Assembly (NCBI GenBank): GCA_050084515.1
Contig: CM114272.1
Span: forward strand, 8,990,001 to 9,054,000
Direction of reading: 5' to 3'
Origin: Blasia pusilla
Lineage: Eukaryota; Marchantiophyta; Marchantiopsida; Blasiales
Length of the DNA: 64,000 nucleotides
The first letter of the stretch is position 1. Each line of letters begins with the position of its first letter. The notes under the pieces are model-generated. The model saw only the letters and a list, made by a program, of their open reading frames with translations. It was not told where the DNA came from and did no database searches. The position numbers and the translations under genes are program-made. This document shows, piece after piece, positions 1-9,822 of this stretch.

Positions 1-484
1 GAGGCACCGAGAGGTGGAATTGAGATTGACCCACCAGAGGGGACCGATGGGCGGCAGGCCAGGGTTCCACAGTCATTCACATTGTTGGAGGCACTACACA
101 CCATCGATGGTGCCCCGGAAAACAGCGGTGCCTACAGCTAAGGCACCTACGTCGACGTCACAAGGAGTTGGAGTGAAAACTCCTATGCCGGCTTGAGTGG
201 AGTTAGTGTCGACCATAGTGTTGGAGTTGGCCACCAAAGTGAGTCAGACTCCACTATTTTCCGCCATAGAGTTGGCGACGTTGGGAGTTGGACCAGCTGA
301 GGTGTTCCGGCTGGCCGCCACGTTGTATGAGCATGGAGAGATGACAGCTTCTTGTTCAGAGGTAGTTGAGGAGGTGTTGGACTTGCCCTCATAGCCGGTG
401 CTCGGGACGTTCCCCACAGAGTCATGGCATGCGGCGGCGGCAAAGTTGGTAGATATGCCAGCTTGACCAGCCATAGAGCGAGCA

Positions 485-880
485 GTGGTGACACCTGGAG
501 TAGTATTACTGGATAACCGAGCTAGAGTATTTCGCTTGGTTAGTCTGACGGGGATAGTATACCAACGGCACCGCGTCCTACTTGATTCGAGAGCGCAACC
601 CTTGATGTTAGGGAAGGCGGCGTGTTTAGCGTTGGGGTTATGGAAGGCCGATATTGAGCCTTGTCCCTTCCAGATACATACGTCGATTGGGGGCGTGTCA
701 TCCACGTAGTATACGACTCGACAGGAGATAGTTGTCAGAGTCCAGCCAGAGCATGCGACGGATAGCGCTATGGTGCGCACACGTGCGATTACGACACAAG
801 CTGAATCGTACGATGTGTTGGTGGGGAGTACAGTGTTATATCCCCTAGGATTCATCCTGGACTCTGGGAGGAGACCGTTG
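485..880 (+). pseudogene. retroviral-type aspartic protease of G1 (decayed)
   Basis: A segment at about 560-620 reads LLDSRAQPLMLGKA, matching the active-site region of retropepsins (usually D-S/T-G-A) with the glycine replaced by arginine. About 70 codons on, at 790-870, another frame reads AESYDVLVG...YPLGFILD, which resembles the C-terminal part of gypsy proteases, where the sequence is followed by the final beta strand. The two pieces are in different frames with stops between them. The place, directly upstream of the pol enzymes, fits. The protease would normally cut the Gag-Pol polyprotein in the particle. This copy cannot be active. Confidence 0.6.
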
Positions 881-1263
881 CTTATCAGCCAGGGTGGCGG
901 TTAGGTAATGGCCGGATGAGTCAGTTACACGTGCAGTTTGCGAGACGAGGTGGTGGATCACGAGGCGAGTATGTGACCACGTTGACGGCTTTCACAAGGA
1001 GTGTTAGCTGGCCAGGACAATTGTTGGAGGGGAACGCACATGCGGAGGATGTCCCAGTAGTGGATAGTCCCACGGAAAGACAGGTCATGGCGGGTGTCTC
1101 TTCCCATGTTGGCGAGACCTCTTCACCATTGTGGGATACGACTCGAGAGCTACAGAGGAGTGCCGACGACCTCGTGAGACAGGCGTGGAGTCATGCTTTT
1201 ATCCTAGAGCAACGAGAGTCACGTGGCAATTGGGCTCTTGGAGTGGAGACGTTGACTCCAGTG

Positions 1264-2290
1264 GATACCACACCAGTTGTATGGCAGTGCCCATAGGAGG
1301 GTGTTAGGGTGTAAGATCTCTTCGGAGGGATAAACACCGGATTGGCTGCAGTATTGCAGGTGGGCATACGGGTGCATCAGTACCTTCATGTGGAGAGAGA
1401 TGAGACTGCGCGGCGAGTATCATTACGTCACGTGGCGAGATTGGTCCAGAGGTATCCTGAATTGTTGCCGGTATCTGCAGTACGGGGATATTAGCATACA
1501 CTACCCCCCGACATCTCTTTGGTGGGGGCGTAGGATGTGGATTGAGTTGGCACCATTCATTTGGTGATTCTTGGATGGCCATGTTAGGGTCATTCATCAG
1601 CTGGCTGAGGATCTGGATTGCAAGATCCGAGGTCAGGGATGTTTTGGGAGATGCAATGAGTAGTACGACACTTGCAGGAGAGTTAGACATGTTCTCCAAC
1701 GTACATTTTGGAGAACGTGCTGTTGTTGGGAGACACTTGTGCACGTATGATGACGAGTGTACATCAAGTGAGGTCCTGGTTGGGACTTGCTGTGTTATGA
1801 AATGCGGCAAGAGTTGGATCAGGTTCGTCCACCACGATTGTGGTGGACAAACCTGATACCATCAGAGGTACTGAGTCGAGCCTACGATGGAGTCCAGAGA
1901 GCACCACATCTCACAATGGATGCTATTTTGGGCTCACGGCATCAATCTCAGGTGGTGACACGGGATGATAGACCACCGTTGGCCATGGCCAATAGGGTGG
2001 GGGAGTTGAGGGCAGCCTTACCTACGTTGGTGAGCTTCCCAACATCCCATGCCTTTCCTCAGGGAAGGCCATGCATGATTTGGGATGAGATGACCGGCGC
2101 ATTGGAGGAGCCTACAGTAGATAAGCGCGAGCGCGCCATGGGGTTCGCTACCGATACTATGGCGGTGCCAAGGATGACTGAGGCATCTCGAAGACAGGTG
2201 TTGGGGCAGGAAATAGACCTCAACTGTCTCAAATGGATAGTCAGCCTAGGTATGGCTGAGCAGAGACGGATGCGAGTGTCATCCATGCCG
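1264..2290 (+). pseudogene. C5 cytosine DNA methyltransferase domain carried by retrotransposon G1 (decayed)
   Basis: Several C5-methyltransferase motifs occur in order. Motif I, the SAM-binding loop, is DLFGGINTGLAAVL at 1315-1356, followed by HVERDETARRV. Motif IV is ILGWPC-stop-GHS at 1567-1596: the catalytic Cys codon is 1582-1584 and the Gln that normally follows is a TAG. Next comes a DPRSGMFWEM stretch (about 1633-1662). Motif VI is YILENV, with Glu at 1711-1713 in the same frame as motif I. After a frameshift near 1.8 kb come PRLWWTNLIP (motif VIII-like) and KRERAMGF...RRQVLGQEIDLNCL at about 2120-2240 (motif X region). At roughly 340 codons it has the size of a catalytic domain only. 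It lies between protease and RT, so it would be made as part of Pol. G2 carries the same domain. The DPRS/FWEM/ENV style recalls DNMT3/DRM enzymes, but I cannot place it firmly. Confidence 0.85.
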
Positions 2291-2551
2291 TCACGTCCAC
2301 AAGTTGGACTATTGCCTACAAGGTCTATACATGCATTGGCTGGGGGCGAGATGAGGAGAGATAGGCATCCATGGACTTCCTGGGACGTCGTTGGAGCAGA
2401 GAGTGCAAAGGCGGCTAGAGTAGCACATGTTCATTTTTCGGATGTGGAGCATGGTGTAGGAGGTCAAAGTGGAGTGGCTGTTGTGGAGGAGGCTAGGGTT
2501 GCTACATAGCAACCAAAGCCGGAGGTTGCGTCCTCTCCGAGTGAGGTCACG
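2291..2551 (+). other. linker between methyltransferase and RT in G1
   Basis: Open reading continues to about 2506 but shows no motif I recognise. G2 has a comparable stretch (46.45-46.98 kb) between its methyltransferase tail and its RT. It is probably an interdomain linker of the polyprotein. Confidence 0.4.
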
Positions 2552-3515
2552 ATGGAGACTTGGGAGCCTGTGATAGGTCTCAAGTTGATAGGAGGAGAGC
2601 GACGGCAAGTTCATAGGTTTCTGAGAGGGCATGTCAGTTGTTTTGCCTTCAGTATGAGAGACTTGGGTACGTTGAAGGGTCCCGAGACACGGATTGAGTT
2701 GGCTAGTGATACGACGATCTTTCGTCAACCCTACATGTATTCTGATATGGAGCAAGCCTTGATTTAGAGCAGGAGGCAGGACTTGTTGGAGGCAGGACTT
2801 GTGGAGTTATCACATGGGGAGTATGCATCTGCCACAGTCGTGCCGGCGAAGAAGGATATGTATGGAAATTGGACTTATAGGCGGATGTGTGGAGATTACC
2901 TTCCTATCAACCAAGAGACGAGGTCAGATATGTACGCCATGCCTACTCCTTAGAAGATCTTTGATGCGGTAGGGCATGCAAAGATCTTCAGTACTTTAGA
3001 TCTCGGTGTTGGCTATCATCTGCTTCCTATCAAGTTGGAGGACAGGGAGAAGATAGCATTCAGGGGGATAGATCGGTTCGGGAGAGATTGCTTGTATCAG
3101 TGGCGGTTCTTACCATTTGGGTTGAGAATGCGCCTGCAGAGTTTCAGAGAGTGATGGATAGGATTCTAGCTGGCTTGGATTTTGTACGATGTTACATTGA
3201 TGATATTCTTATCTTCAGTTCCACGGTTGAGGAGCATGAGCGACACCTGGAGGAGGTGTTTCGACGACTGCAGTTACATCCAGGCAAGTGCAAATTGTTT
3301 CAGGAGCAGATTGAGTACTTGGGACACACCATATACCCGAGTGGATAAGGCGTTCAGCAGACAAAGGTAGAGGCTATTGCGCAGATTCCACGCCCTACAG
3401 ATGTGAGTCGAGTCTGAGCATTTCTTGGACTGGCGAACTTCTATCGATGGTATGTCAAGGGTTTTAGTGCGATCGCAAAGTCTTTGACCTTGTTGATGAG
3501 ACTTATCAGGTTTGG
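2552..3515 (+). pseudogene. reverse transcriptase of G1 (decayed)
   Basis: The N-terminal part (2552-2767) contains FSMRDLGTLKGPETRIELAS. The fingers follow with VVPAKKD and MCGDY at about 2840-2905, then the palm with STLDLGVGYH (about 2990) and YQWRFLPFGL (about 3095). The polymerase YIDD motif is in CYIDDILIF at about 3190-3216. The connection EQIEYLGHTIYPSG ends at 3346 and is followed by an in-frame stop. Further on, AFLGLANFYR (about 3420-3450) is the usual RT-RNaseH connection. At least four stops or frameshifts interrupt it. In an intact element this enzyme would copy element RNA into cDNA. Confidence 0.92.
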
Positions 3516-3990
3516 TTGTGGGGAGATGATCAGGAGCAAGCATTTCAGGAGCTCAAGGATAGGGTGACGTCCTCACCCATTTTACAGAGATCGGTTAGGG
3601 GTGGCCCATTCCAGTTACATACGGATTGGAGCATGTTGGGTCTAGGAGCAGTGCTTACTCAGAGGGATGATGAGGAGAGGGAGTTCGTTATGGCTTATGC
3701 AAGGCCATAACAAACAACATTGCAGAGGCGAAGTACAACTCCTACGAGGGAGAGTGCTTGGCTGCAGGATGGGCTGTGGCACATTTCAGGTGCTATTTAT
3801 TCGGAAACCCTTTCACACTGATCATCAGCCATTGAGGTGGTTGATGGAGTCCGACAAGCTTACAGGAAAGCTTGCCCGGTGGGCTCTATTACTACATGAG
3901 TATGAGTTTGAGGTGGTTCATAGGCCAGGTCGGCTGAACGAGGATGCGGATGGGTTGAGTCGTAACCCATGTCCGAGTCCAAGAGACCAC
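3516..3990 (+). pseudogene. RNase H domain of G1 (decayed)
   Basis: The domain starts with DQEQAFQELKDRVTSSPILQ, typical of the gypsy RT-RNaseH boundary. HTDWSMLGLGAVLTQ (about 3620-3665) holds the first catalytic Asp. After a frameshift near 3.7 kb it continues with TDHQPLRWLMESDKLTGKLA and DADGLSRNPC (about 3815-3975), the conserved end of gypsy RNase H. It is followed by a linker with WHGESDEE and WHASAYICWL that leads to the integrase. Confidence 0.9.
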
Positions 3991-4289
3991 ACAAGAGGTG
4001 GATGGCACGGAGAGAGTGATGAGGAGATGGTGCCCGGTTGGCATGCATCTGCCTATATTTGTTGGTTGACCATGGCAGATCAACCACATGTGATGACTCC
4101 AGTGGTGGGATTGGATGATGAGTCTTTGGATCTGGAGGTTAGTGAGGAGGCAACAGGTGGTTGTGATATCCATGATGACGTGGAGGTTGTGGAGTTCTTG
4201 CGCACTGGCGTCATAGCGAGTACAGTGCGTGCTAGGGAGCGGGATTGGATCCTACATAGAGCCAAGAGGTTCAGGTGGGAGGGGACTCA

Positions 4290-5269
4290 CATTTTGCGGG
4301 TATAGGGAGATGGTAGGATATGGGTGGTACCTCATCCTTCCCAATGAGCACGTGTAGTGCAACATGCCCATGAGGAGTTGGGACATTTTGGAGTAAAGCG
4401 TACTTACAACTTACTTCGGGTTCAGTATTGGTGGCGTGGTATGCATAGTGGGGTACAGTAGTTTGTGTCCAGATGTATGGTATGTGACAGAGTGCGAGCA
4501 TCCTTCAATGCTCCCATTCCGTAGTTACATCCTTTGCCGATTATGGGTTTAGGTTATTGGTGGAGTTTAGACTTTGCGGAACCTTTGCCATTGACGGGGC
4601 GTCATCATAGGTACGTGTTGGTCATGGTGGAGCATTTCTCCAAGTGGATAGAGTTGGTGGCACTACCACACAAGGCAAGCGAGGGAACAACTTATGCGTT
4701 TCTAGATCGTGTGCTTAGTCACTTTGGTGCACCGGCAGAGGTGTTGACTGACTGACCAGGGTACCGAGTTCAAGGGAGAGTTTCAGGCCTTGTGTGATCA
4801 GGCGGTGATAGATCACCGCACCACGTCCAGAGATCATCCTGAGGCGGATGGGTTGGCGGAGAGAGTGGTTCAAATGGTGAAGAGAGGATTGCGCAAGTAT
4901 GGCTTGCAGCGGGGACAGTTGAGGGAGTGGGACCTATAATTGCCATGGTTGTCTATGGGTTATAGCTTTAGTCGGCAGGCATCCTTGGCGTCATTTTCAC
5001 CATACTTTTTGCTCTTTGGGAGAGAGCCAGATTTACCTACAGCGATTCGACGTGAGATGGCGGAGGTGTTAGATCTTGATGATCCAGATATGTGGGTACA
5101 AACATGTTCTCAGAGGGCAGAGGTTTTTCGTAGAGTTATGCCTATGGCCTTTGAGAACTTAGCTATTGCCCAGCATAGAGATACATTGAGGTACGTGACC
5201 ATTCGTGGAGGAGTTTATCGTCTAGGGATTGGGAGGTTTCATCATGGAGATTACGTGTATTTACAGTAG
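4290..5269 (+). pseudogene. integrase of G1 (decayed)
   Basis: An HHCC zinc-binding N-terminus is visible at about 4345-4500 (HAHEELGHFGVK followed by CMVCDR). The core holds SLDFAEP (first Asp, about 4565) and HHRYVLVMVEHFSKWIELV. The second Asp is in VLTD near 4745, where a frameshift separates it from GTEFKGEFQ. The Glu is in EADGLAERVV, with a stop-free relic at about 4840-4875. A C-terminal part (4940-5269) contains SPYFLLFGREPDLP, the post-core motif of gypsy integrases. The enzyme joins cDNA to the host genome. This copy is inactive. Confidence 0.9.
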
Positions 5270-5317
5270 GCGGCACCCACGACGCTAGATGTCACTATAG
5301 GACGCACGATCCTACGT

Positions 5318-5621
5318 GTGTGCGAGGTATTACCAACCAAAGTCCTCATGTTGGAGGAATGGGATGGTAAGGTTTGGAAGGATCATGTGTGCAATTGTGC
5401 ATCATGTCATCTTCCGAACGTAGATGGGACGGTGGATCCGAGCTTGGCAGTGGTACCTGCAGGCTTGAGGTGTATGTTGTGTGAATCTGCGAGGGGTGCA
5501 GCCACCATGTTGGTATGTGATGGTTGTTCTCGAGGGTGGCATATGTCATGTTTGACCCCCCCCCTCTTGATGTGGTTCCCACGGGACGATGGATGTGTCC
5601 AAGATATGTATAGGATAGTAG
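5318..5621 (+). pseudogene. PHD finger at the C-terminus of G1 Pol
   Basis: After the integrase the frame reads a conserved VWKDHV-x-NC-x2-CHLPN segment, then a PHD-type zinc finger: CMLC, a spacer, MLVCDGCSRGWHMSCLTPPL (about 5473-5567). Then a run of ten C residues appears to have shifted the frame, and in the other frame the end reads RWMCPRY-stop (5589-5615). The Cys4-His-Cys3 pattern lacks only the last Cys, which is Tyr. G2 ends its PHD the same way. PHD fingers usually read histone H3 tails. In this place it could tether the integrase to chromatin, the role played by chromodomains in chromoviruses (inference). Confidence 0.85.
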
Positions 5622-5690
5622 GTCATGTTAGAGAGATGTGATATTTTCTATCTGGAGTTGGGGGGGTCCAACTGCCAACTAGGGGGGCGG

Positions 5691-5826
5691 TTGTATGATC
5701 TCCATGTATATGTATGAGTTGATTTTTGTACATGTGTGGATCGACCCGTATGTGAGGAAGATCGGTGTTGTGTGGTGTAGATATGACCAGCGATGTATAT
5801 TGTGTAGCGATATATATGTGCATAAC
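5691..5826 (+). repeat. direct repeat R1, first copy
   Basis: About 135 bp starting TTGTATGATCTCCATGTATA and ending near GTAGCGATATATATGTGCATAA. It recurs 601 bp downstream with only a few substitutions. Confidence 0.85.
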
Positions 5827-6103
5827 AGCTGTCACATCGGAGTAGCCGATAGGCCGAGATCTATCGTGGATAGGACATAGGAGCCAGCGGACTAACTTGA
5901 GTGTAACTTTGTCCCACGGTGTCGGATGAGGTTGAGGATAGGTCCATTGTGTCAGGAATGTTGTTTTTGATAACTTTCATGTTGAGGTCTTTCACAGTCG
6001 GGTGACTTGTTGACCAGGTCACCTGCCCCTCGTAACCTGTGCGCGCAGGTTACCAAGGGGAGGGCTATTTTTAGGGGCAAAGCCTTTTGGCTGTTCCCAA
6101 CCC

Positions 6104-6110
6104 TATATAA
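6104..6110 (+). promoter_or_regulatory. TATA box inside the candidate LTR
   Basis: TATATAA in a GC-richer setting (CCC before, GAGAGG after), about 410 bp into the candidate LTR, where a U3 promoter would lie. Confidence 0.5.
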
Positions 6111-6291
6111 GAGAGGTTGGGCCTCATGTTGGGCCGTTGGAGCACCTCTCTTGTATGTGTGTGAGATAGGACTAGGGTGCTAGCGTCCGGATTCCTTGAT
6201 AGCACAGGGTGGACGAGGCTCGATATGCCGATGTAGATTGAGGAGTGGAGTTTTAGGCCGGATGTGCCATTTTTACTACTCTTTATTTTTG

Positions 6292-6427
6292 TTGTATGAT
6301 CTCCATGTATATGTATGAGTTGATTTTTGTACATGTGTGGATCGACCCGTGTGTGGGGAAGATCAGTGTTGTATGGTGTAGATGTGACCAGCGATGTATG
6401 TTGTGTAGCGATATGTATGCGCACGAC
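6292..6427 (+). repeat. direct repeat R1, second copy
   Basis: Second copy of R1, ending in GCGCACGACA. Its last 35 bp also match one end of the dispersed repeat found at 19.7, 42.3 and 53.1 kb (there read as CATACACATCGCTACACAAC on the other strand). Confidence 0.85.
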
Positions 6428-6434
6428 ATCCCCC

Positions 6435-6980
6435 GTGACGCTCTCTCACTCTCTCATTCTCTCTTTGTAAAGTAACATCCAATCTCTCGCCACACCATCT
6501 CACACCATAGCTCTCAAAGGTGTGCACTCTCCTCATGTCAAACCAAACCCACTCTCCTAATGAGAGGCTTGGGTTACACTCACAAGGCAAGGGACCATAG
6601 CTCCGCCGCCTCATGCCAAGAGGTTCAACAAAGAGAGAATGAGCTCTCAAGCTCTCTCTCCTTGAGGTATACCCCTCCCCTCTCCCAAGCTCTCTCCATG
6701 GTAATCTATTCTCTCAAGTCACCTCCTTGGCTCTTGACCTAATGTAGAAGGTCAAGGGCCACTTACCAAACATATAAAGTCGATCATATACTCAAAACGG
6801 TACTTACCTAAAATAGTAAGTTTCTCAATATGGCTCCAAATGAGCCGAAACGAAGGGAAAACCTGCTCTCTCAGGTTTCTTGAGGCCTTAACAGGTCATC
6901 ATCAACCTATTGAGCCTGTCCTCCACTACTCACCAAGGCGCTCTACTATATCTCACCGATCTATCCTAAAAGACGTGACA
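6435..6980 (-). repeat. dispersed LTR-like repeat X, copy A
   Basis: The segment shares long stretches with copies at 19.7 kb, 42.9 kb and, inverted, 52.5 kb. Markers are CCAAACCCACTCTCCTAATG, GCCAAGAGGTTCAACAAA and the end CTATCCTAAAAGACGTGACA, which read on the - strand starts TGTCACG. This copy lacks about 200 bp at its left end compared with copy D. Length and TG start suggest a solo LTR or a non-autonomous element. Confidence 0.75.
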
Positions 6981-9822
6981 TATTAGATCACTCAAATACT
7001 TTAGCTAATATATCTTATACTGCCTTGGATGTCTTTGCATCTTGAATGAAGTGACATATGATTCTTTGGGAGTTTATATGCATCGATGGTGATCGATATA
7101 GAATAGATTATATGCCTTTCCTTCTCTCATTCCATCATAATTTGACCTTTAGGTCAATGGAGTGTCCTTTAGGCTTTGGATTCGACGTGTGTGTTTAGAA
7201 CCCACAATTTTTTACCTCTAAAGAAATTCTTGATCTTGGATTTCTACGTGAAATAGTTCTTATTTTCCAATTTCTCTCTCATTATGATTAACATCGATTC
7301 AAACATAATAGAAATTTATTATGATACTTTCAAGAGATCCAAACACAAAGAAATGGGATTGTGCTAAAATTTTTGTGCATAAGTATTCAATCTCCAATCC
7401 AAATTTTAATAGCTCCTGTCACATTAAAATTTGATCAAAATAGAAATTTCAAGATTTTTATTTCATCAAAATTGTTTTTTATTAATTATTAGATAAAATA
7501 GAAATGAATAGATTCAAATTAGATATGAGGAATCTATTGAACAAAATTTGTTGAGTTAACCTCATCAAAGTGTTGATCAAGTAATTTCATGAGTAACTTT
7601 TGACTCATAGAAAAAAAAGGTTGCATCCTCTAGCTCTACCACCATATAAGCATATGTTATTAGACAATGGAGCAAGTGATTACACGAGAAGATAATACAA
7701 TAAATATCATAAAAATAAATTTTTTATAAAGTATTCATGTAAATATACATTTATGACAAAATCTACTCATAAATTGATGTCCAACACGGCCTTCCAACTT
7801 GTGATATGTGAAGATGTTTGGATGGTGGTAGTGTAGGGATGGCTAAAGATAAGAATGCTTTCAAATCACGTAGTTAATTTTAAGTCATTTGTTCCATATC
7901 AATATCTCGTGCAAACATATTGTATTTCCCTTTAGATTTAACGATAAGTAAGATAATTGGGCATTTTATTTCATAAGAGAATTGATCTATTTCTTTCTCT
8001 TTCTCATGGCCTTTCCCATTGGTCTTCTTGCTATGGGCATCTCAAATGTACTCTTGAAAATTTGGGATTGCTCCATACGAGTGGATTTCCTTATCCTCTC
8101 CTAAGCATGCAATTCTACTCACTATCCTTTTTCCTCAATAGTGATGATCATGCTGTAGAACTTCATGACAAGAGTTTCAATTTCCCACATCTGTTGGATT
8201 TTTGTATTTTTATTGGTCTTGCTTAATTTAACTCTTGTTTCGTCCTTACTTTACACAAAAATGCTATGACGATAAAGTCAATACTAAAGAGGGAGGGACC
8301 TTTTCATTTAACTTTTCACACCCTACACACATTCTCCCAAATTTGTGTATGAAATGTGGGTTTGGAATGGTAGTGACCATCAACTCATTCTCTTGTAGCT
8401 TGTACCCCATTTGGCTAGTGTTGTAACACATATGCTTGAAGTTGCTTCTTTCCTTTGTGGACACCACAAAAACTTATACAAGATGTATCTTATTTGCAAA
8501 GGGCTTAAAACAACTTCTCCACTATGGATGCACTTTGCAATAGATGGGAAAACATAAAGAGATCTATTTTAAAAAATCGAGGATCTTGAAAAGTTATATT
8601 AATTTCATCACATGAAAGAGGAGATAAAGGTTGAATCTTGGAAATAGGAGGGAAAATAAAATATTACTCTATTTCAACCAATGGAAAACTCCACTAACAA
8701 GAGTGAAAAATGTTTTTTTTTCATTGTATTAAGATGGTGTATGGTTGAAAATTGTCCTACGCGGCCAAACAAATATATACATTCAACTTGATGGATGCGA
8801 TATTTTGGAATTTGAATTTAAAAATATTTCTCAAAGAACCTCACCAAACAATAGAAATATCCTAACTTGAAAAGGTGATCTACGATAATTTCACATATGA
8901 AAGATTGATTTAAATATGAATATTCTAGTAAAAAATTTTAAAAGGTATGTTACTAAAAAAATACAATTTTATTTTCCGAAAATATTAAATTTAAAAATCA
9001 ATTATTATTATTATTGGAATGTCTTCTTAATTTGCAAGCACCTTTACATCCAACATGCGAGAACTGAACAGCAAAATAAATATTTCATATACCACATACA
9101 ACGAGAAAAATATTTGAATTTATATTAACATCATTAATCCTTCAAAAGCGCTGCAAACACCTTTACATTTCACCAAGAAAAGAAAGAAAAGGAAACTAAA
9201 ATTTAGGATTAAGGCATAAAATTCCCCAAGGTAGAAGACCAGCTAAGGTCTCTTGTGCTCCATGCATGATAAAATACAAGGACAAAATGTGGAAGACCCA
9301 AAATTGAACCGATAGAGACTCGAACACAGTAAATACGACTTTGATAGGCTTGCCAACGGCAAGAGAGAAAGCACAAGAGGGCGCACTGGATTAGATACTG
9401 TTCCCGATTTCTAATAAGTCAGGATTCATGTCGAGAGCCACTTTTGCAATGTGTATGGTGGCTGTCGTGCACTTCCTAATAGAGACTGCCTTCACTGGTA
9501 ATGATTCGAGTAAACCATTCCTGCAATTACTTGATGGGCATACGTACCCAATGTAGTTTACAGATTATGGTATTACGCACCGAAACATGCGTTTGGAGCT
9601 CAAAGGACTTCGACGGACAAAATCTCAATCACGTATATTGACACAGTAGTTCTTTTCTTCTTTTCCCGGATAAACACGGTGAAGTATCGGGTCACTTGAC
9701 TATTCACGGTCTTTGAACTTCCCTTTTCGTGCAATTGCTCATGCACGTGTTCTGTTCCGAAGTCGAAGGAAGAACCAAGACGCAGGTTTGGGCTTCTGCT
9801 TTCTCAAGAGATACTTGAAGCT
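6981..9822. other. AT-rich intergenic DNA without a recognisable gene
   Basis: Strongly AT-rich with only short chance reading frames, such as 7957-8226, which matches nothing I recognise. It may contain old transposon remnants. The last few hundred bases, from about 9.2 kb, are less AT-rich and may include the 3' UTR of the CTC1 gene. Confidence 0.5.

Larger units (their letters stand above)
1..5691 (+). mobile_element. Ty3/gypsy retrotransposon G1, internal region (5' end outside window)
   Basis: Domain order on the + strand is protease (about 0.5-0.9 kb), C5 DNA methyltransferase (1.3-2.3 kb), reverse transcriptase (2.6-3.5 kb), RNase H (3.5-4.0 kb), integrase (4.3-5.3 kb) and PHD finger (5.3-5.6 kb). 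RT-RNaseH-integrase order is the Ty3/gypsy arrangement. The frame is broken by many stops and shifts, so this copy is dead. Bases 1-480 are probably the decayed Gag/pre-protease part, but I recognise no zinc knuckle there. The 5' LTR is not in the window. G2 at 43.6-47.6 kb is a second copy in the opposite orientation with the same unusual domains. Confidence 0.9.
5692..6427 (+). repeat. candidate 3' LTR of G1
   Basis: A purine tract (AGGGGGGCGG, about 5681-5690) lies just before TGTATGATC at 5692, as expected for a polypurine tract next to a 3' LTR. The proposed LTR runs from TG at 5692 to CA at 6427 (736 bp). It contains a TATA box at 6104 and carries its first 135 bp again near its end. 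No target-site duplication could be checked because the 5' LTR is outside the window. The exact end is therefore uncertain. Confidence 0.55.

Noticed and set aside
1264-2290. The methyltransferase as an independent host gene overlapped by a retrotransposon
   Set aside because: It lies in the same orientation exactly between protease and RT, and the same tail precedes RT in G2.
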